A stretch of 6,410 nucleotides of DNA from Hyphomonas sp. (GTDB lineage: Bacteria; Pseudomonadota; Alphaproteobacteria; Caulobacterales; Hyphomonadaceae). Location of the stretch: positions 1-6,410 of the forward strand of contig JARFRJ010000179.1 of the NCBI GenBank assembly GCA_029287305.1, in the 5' to 3' direction. The translations under genes and the position numbers were made by a program. Shown here piece by piece: positions 4,512-6,410 of this stretch (positions are counted from its first letter, which is position 1; the number at the start of each line of letters is the position of its first letter). The notes beneath the pieces were generated by a model, which worked only from the letters and a program-made list of their open reading frames with translations, ran no database searches and was not told the origin of the DNA.

Positions 4512-6257
4512 ATGCGTTTTGGATTATACTTGGTTTCAACCCTGTTGATAAGCGCGGCTTGCGGGCAAGCGGACGGCCCCGTAAGCGAGGTTGAGAGCGC
4601 TGTAACACAAAGCCCTGCTGCATATAGCGAGGCTGATATCCTTCTTCCTTTACCGCTAGATACGAGCGCAGCTATTACACAGGCTGATTTAGCAACCCGT
4701 ATTGAAACACTGTCGAGCGATGTTTTTGAAGGCCGCGCACCCGGGACCGAGGCTGGGGAAGCCTCGGCAAAATGGATTGCGGCAGATATGCAGCGTATTG
4801 GCCTGAAGCCTGGCGGGGATAATGACAGCTATATGCAAGAGGTCGCCATGGTTGAGCTGACCCTAGATGAAACTGTGTCCCATTTTACCCTTCACAAGGA
4901 AGACACTGCCAAGGCGCTCCGCTTGGGAGAAGAGGCAGTGATCTGGTCAAAGCGGCAAACCGAGGCAGTGATGGATTTTGCTGATTCTGAAATTGTCTTT
5001 GTTGGCTATGGTGTGGTCGCCCCGGAATATGGCTGGAATGATTATGCAGGCCTTGATGTTGAGGGCAAAACAGTGGTGATGCTGGTTAATGACCCAGGCT
5101 ATGCCAATCCGGACGGCGCACTTTTTAAAGGCCGAGCCATGACTTATTATGGCCGCTGGACCTATAAATATGAAGAAGCGGCGCGTCAGGGGGCCAAGGC
5201 CGCCTTTGTTATTCATGAAACCGCCCCGGCCTCTTATGGCTGGGATGTTGTGTCCAATTCCTGGTCCGGGGCGCAAGCCGATCTAATTCGTGCCAATCAG
5301 GGTGAGGATCGTATTTTAATGGAAGGCTGGCTTAGTCATGACGCGGCCAAATCTCTCTTCCAAGAGGCCGGTCTGGATTATGACATGCAAAAGGCCGCTG
5401 CGGGTCAACCCGGATTTACCCCCGTCGATATGGGCGAGTTAACCGCGTCCGGAAAGATTGCCCAGAGCCTGCAAAGTGGCAAGATCAGCCAGAATGTTAT
5501 TGGTGTCCTAGAAGGGCAAACCAAGCCAGATGAATATATGCTATATGTCGGTCATTGGGATCATCTGGGTAAAAAAGAGCCCTCCGATGATAGGGATGCA
5601 ACCGAAGACCTGATCTATAATGGGGCAGTTGATAATGCGACCGGTATTGCTGCGATATTGGAAATCGCCGAAGCCATGCAAGCCGAGACACTTGATCGGT
5701 CGGTGCTTTTTGTTGCTGTCACTCTGGAAGAATCAGGCCTGCTCGGTTCTGCATATTACGCAGAAACACCGACCATCCCCCTGAATAAGATCGTGGCCGG
5801 GCTGAACATTGATGCCATGCTGCCGATTGGGAAAACGCGCGATATGATCGTCGTGGGATATGGAGCCTCAGAGCTTGAAGATCGGCTCGCTGTCATCGCT
5901 GAAGCGGATGACCGTGTGATTCTGCCGGACCCGACACCGGAAGCTGGGTATTTTTATCGCTCAGATCATATCTCCTTTGCCAAAAAGGGCGTCCCGATGC
6001 TGTATGCAGATGCGGGTATTGATAAGCTCGACGGCGGTGTAGAAGCGGGCACAGCCTTTTCTGATAGTTACCGCGTTGAGCGCTATCACCAACCCGCCGA
6101 TGAATATAGCGCGGATTGGGACCTATCCGGTATGGTACAAGAAGTGCAGACATTTTTCACACTTGGCCTGAATATCGCCAATACAGAAAAATGGCCTGAA
6201 TGGTATGAAGGCAATGAGTTCAAAGCCATTCGTGACGCCTCCTTGACAGAAGAGTAG
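4512..6257 (+). CDS. M28-family zinc peptidase lipoprotein with PA-like insert
   Basis: This 581-residue protein begins with a short hydrophobic signal (MRFGLYLVSTLLISAAC) whose Cys17 is a likely lipidation site, followed by an Asp/Glu/Ser-rich linker. Residues about 58-110 form the first part of the peptidase domain, about 160-330 look like a protease-associated (PA) insert, and the rest is the metallopeptidase core. The M28 metal site is complete: His348 in GHWDH, Asp374 in GAVDN (bridging), Glu406-Glu407 in TLEES (general base and zinc ligand), Asp434 in NIDAM, and His526 in RYHQPADEY. It should be a di-zinc aminopeptidase or related exopeptidase acting at the cell envelope. M28 members with this layout cleave N-terminal residues of peptides; the exact specificity is unknown. 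The start at 4512 is supported by GGGAGG and the signal peptide. It is transcribed divergently from the UDG-like cluster and stands alone in view. Confidence 0.92.
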   Translation: MRFGLYLVSTLLISAACGQADGPVSEVESAVTQSPAAYSEADILLPLPLDTSAAITQADLATRIETLSSDVFEGRAPGTEAGEASAKWIAADMQRIGLKPGGDNDSYMQEVAMVELTLDETVSHFTLHKEDTAKALRLGEEAVIWSKRQTEAVMDFADSEIVFVGYGVVAPEYGWNDYAGLDVEGKTVVMLVNDPGYANPDGALFKGRAMTYYGRWTYKYEEAARQGAKAAFVIHETAPASYGWDVVSNSWSGAQADLIRANQGEDRILMEGWLSHDAAKSLFQEAGLDYDMQKAAAGQPGFTPVDMGELTASGKIAQSLQSGKISQNVIGVLEGQTKPDEYMLYVGHWDHLGKKEPSDDRDATEDLIYNGAVDNATGIAAILEIAEAMQAETLDRSVLFVAVTLEESGLLGSAYYAETPTIPLNKIVAGLNIDAMLPIGKTRDMIVVGYGASELEDRLAVIAEADDRVILPDPTPEAGYFYRSDHISFAKKGVPMLYADAGIDKLDGGVEAGTAFSDSYRVERYHQPADEYSADWDLSGMVQEVQTFFTLGLNIANTEKWPEWYEGNEFKAIRDASLTEE

Positions 6258-6290
6258 AGCGTCTTCAAAACAAATAGAGCTGGTATAGCG

Positions 6291-6410
6291 TCACTTTTTT
6301 TGGATTTGCCAAGCGCATTCTGCCTCCAGCGAGGGCAGCGCAACGAGCAGTGCAATAACCAGCTTGTCCGGCCATCGCAACGGCCAGCTTGCCCGACAGC
6401 GTATACATCG
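6291..6410 (-). CDS. Possible 3' end of a convergent gene, unidentified (partial)
   Basis: On the minus strand the frame is open from the window edge for 39 codons and ends in TGA at 6293-6291. It encodes a basic, Trp-containing part, a hydrophobic run (LVIALLVALPS), and the ending EAECAWQIQKK. The codon third positions are fairly GC-rich, like the neighbouring genes, and the stop lies 33 nt from the peptidase stop, a normal convergent spacing. A second minus frame is also open to the edge but runs antisense through the peptidase gene. No family is recognised, and chance cannot be excluded at this length. Confidence 0.35.
   Translation of the reverse strand, partial: RCIRCRASWPLRWPDKLVIALLVALPSLEAECAWQIQKK

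Noticed and set aside
6359..6395. 12-bp direct repeat CCAGCTTGTCCG / CCAGCTTGCCCG, 25 nt apart
   Set aside because: It lies inside the probable partial coding region; one short imperfect pair does not make a repeat array.

Overview
The window looks like Gram-negative, most likely alphaproteobacterial (Hyphomonadaceae/Maricaulales-like) chromosome. This rests on the style of the housekeeping proteins: an M28 peptidase lipoprotein with a PA-type insert, a small FeS-type uracil-DNA glycosylase-like protein with a GFCFPG segment, and a leucine-dehydrogenase-family enzyme. It also rests on moderate GC in those genes. The taxon is an inference from protein style, not from a search.

Positions 1-1340 form a small accessory island, clearly more AT-rich than the rest, above all at 96-480. 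All its likely genes read on the minus strand. The first is a 155-codon gene (959 to 492) whose first 15 residues, IRALTEAEMEMVSGG, form a colicin V-type double-glycine leader of exactly the expected length. A good Shine-Dalgarno sequence lies 8 nt upstream, but the initiation codon is ATA rather than ATG. The predicted mature product is a Gly-rich peptide of about 140 residues with four cysteines. Downstream lie a 54-codon two-helix membrane protein (361-197), the natural immunity candidate, and a 34-codon hydrophobic reading frame joined to it by an ATGA overlap. The whole cassette sits between two direct copies of a 40-bp sequence (5-44 and 1300-1339, 38/40 identical). The right copy directly abuts a decayed IS3-family orfA fragment (about 1340-1460). 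I read this as a class II microcin-like bacteriocin/immunity cassette brought in or bracketed by mobile DNA, and possibly decaying. No dedicated exporter (C39-peptidase ABC transporter) is in the window.

Positions 1584-4325 hold three minus-strand genes in the order UDG-like protein, alpha/beta-hydrolase lipoprotein, leucine-dehydrogenase-family enzyme. The first two overlap by 64 nt. The hydrolase has a strong ribosome binding site inside the end of the glycosylase gene, so they are probably co-transcribed. The dehydrogenase follows after 97 nt and may have its own promoter.

Positions 4326-4511 form a divergent intergenic region with a 16-bp near-palindrome close to the UDG-like gene and a perfect 9-bp inverted repeat around a possible -10 box for the peptidase gene. 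Positions 4512-6257 (plus strand) encode a complete M28-family zinc peptidase lipoprotein. The last 120 bases probably hold the 3' end of a convergent minus-strand gene.
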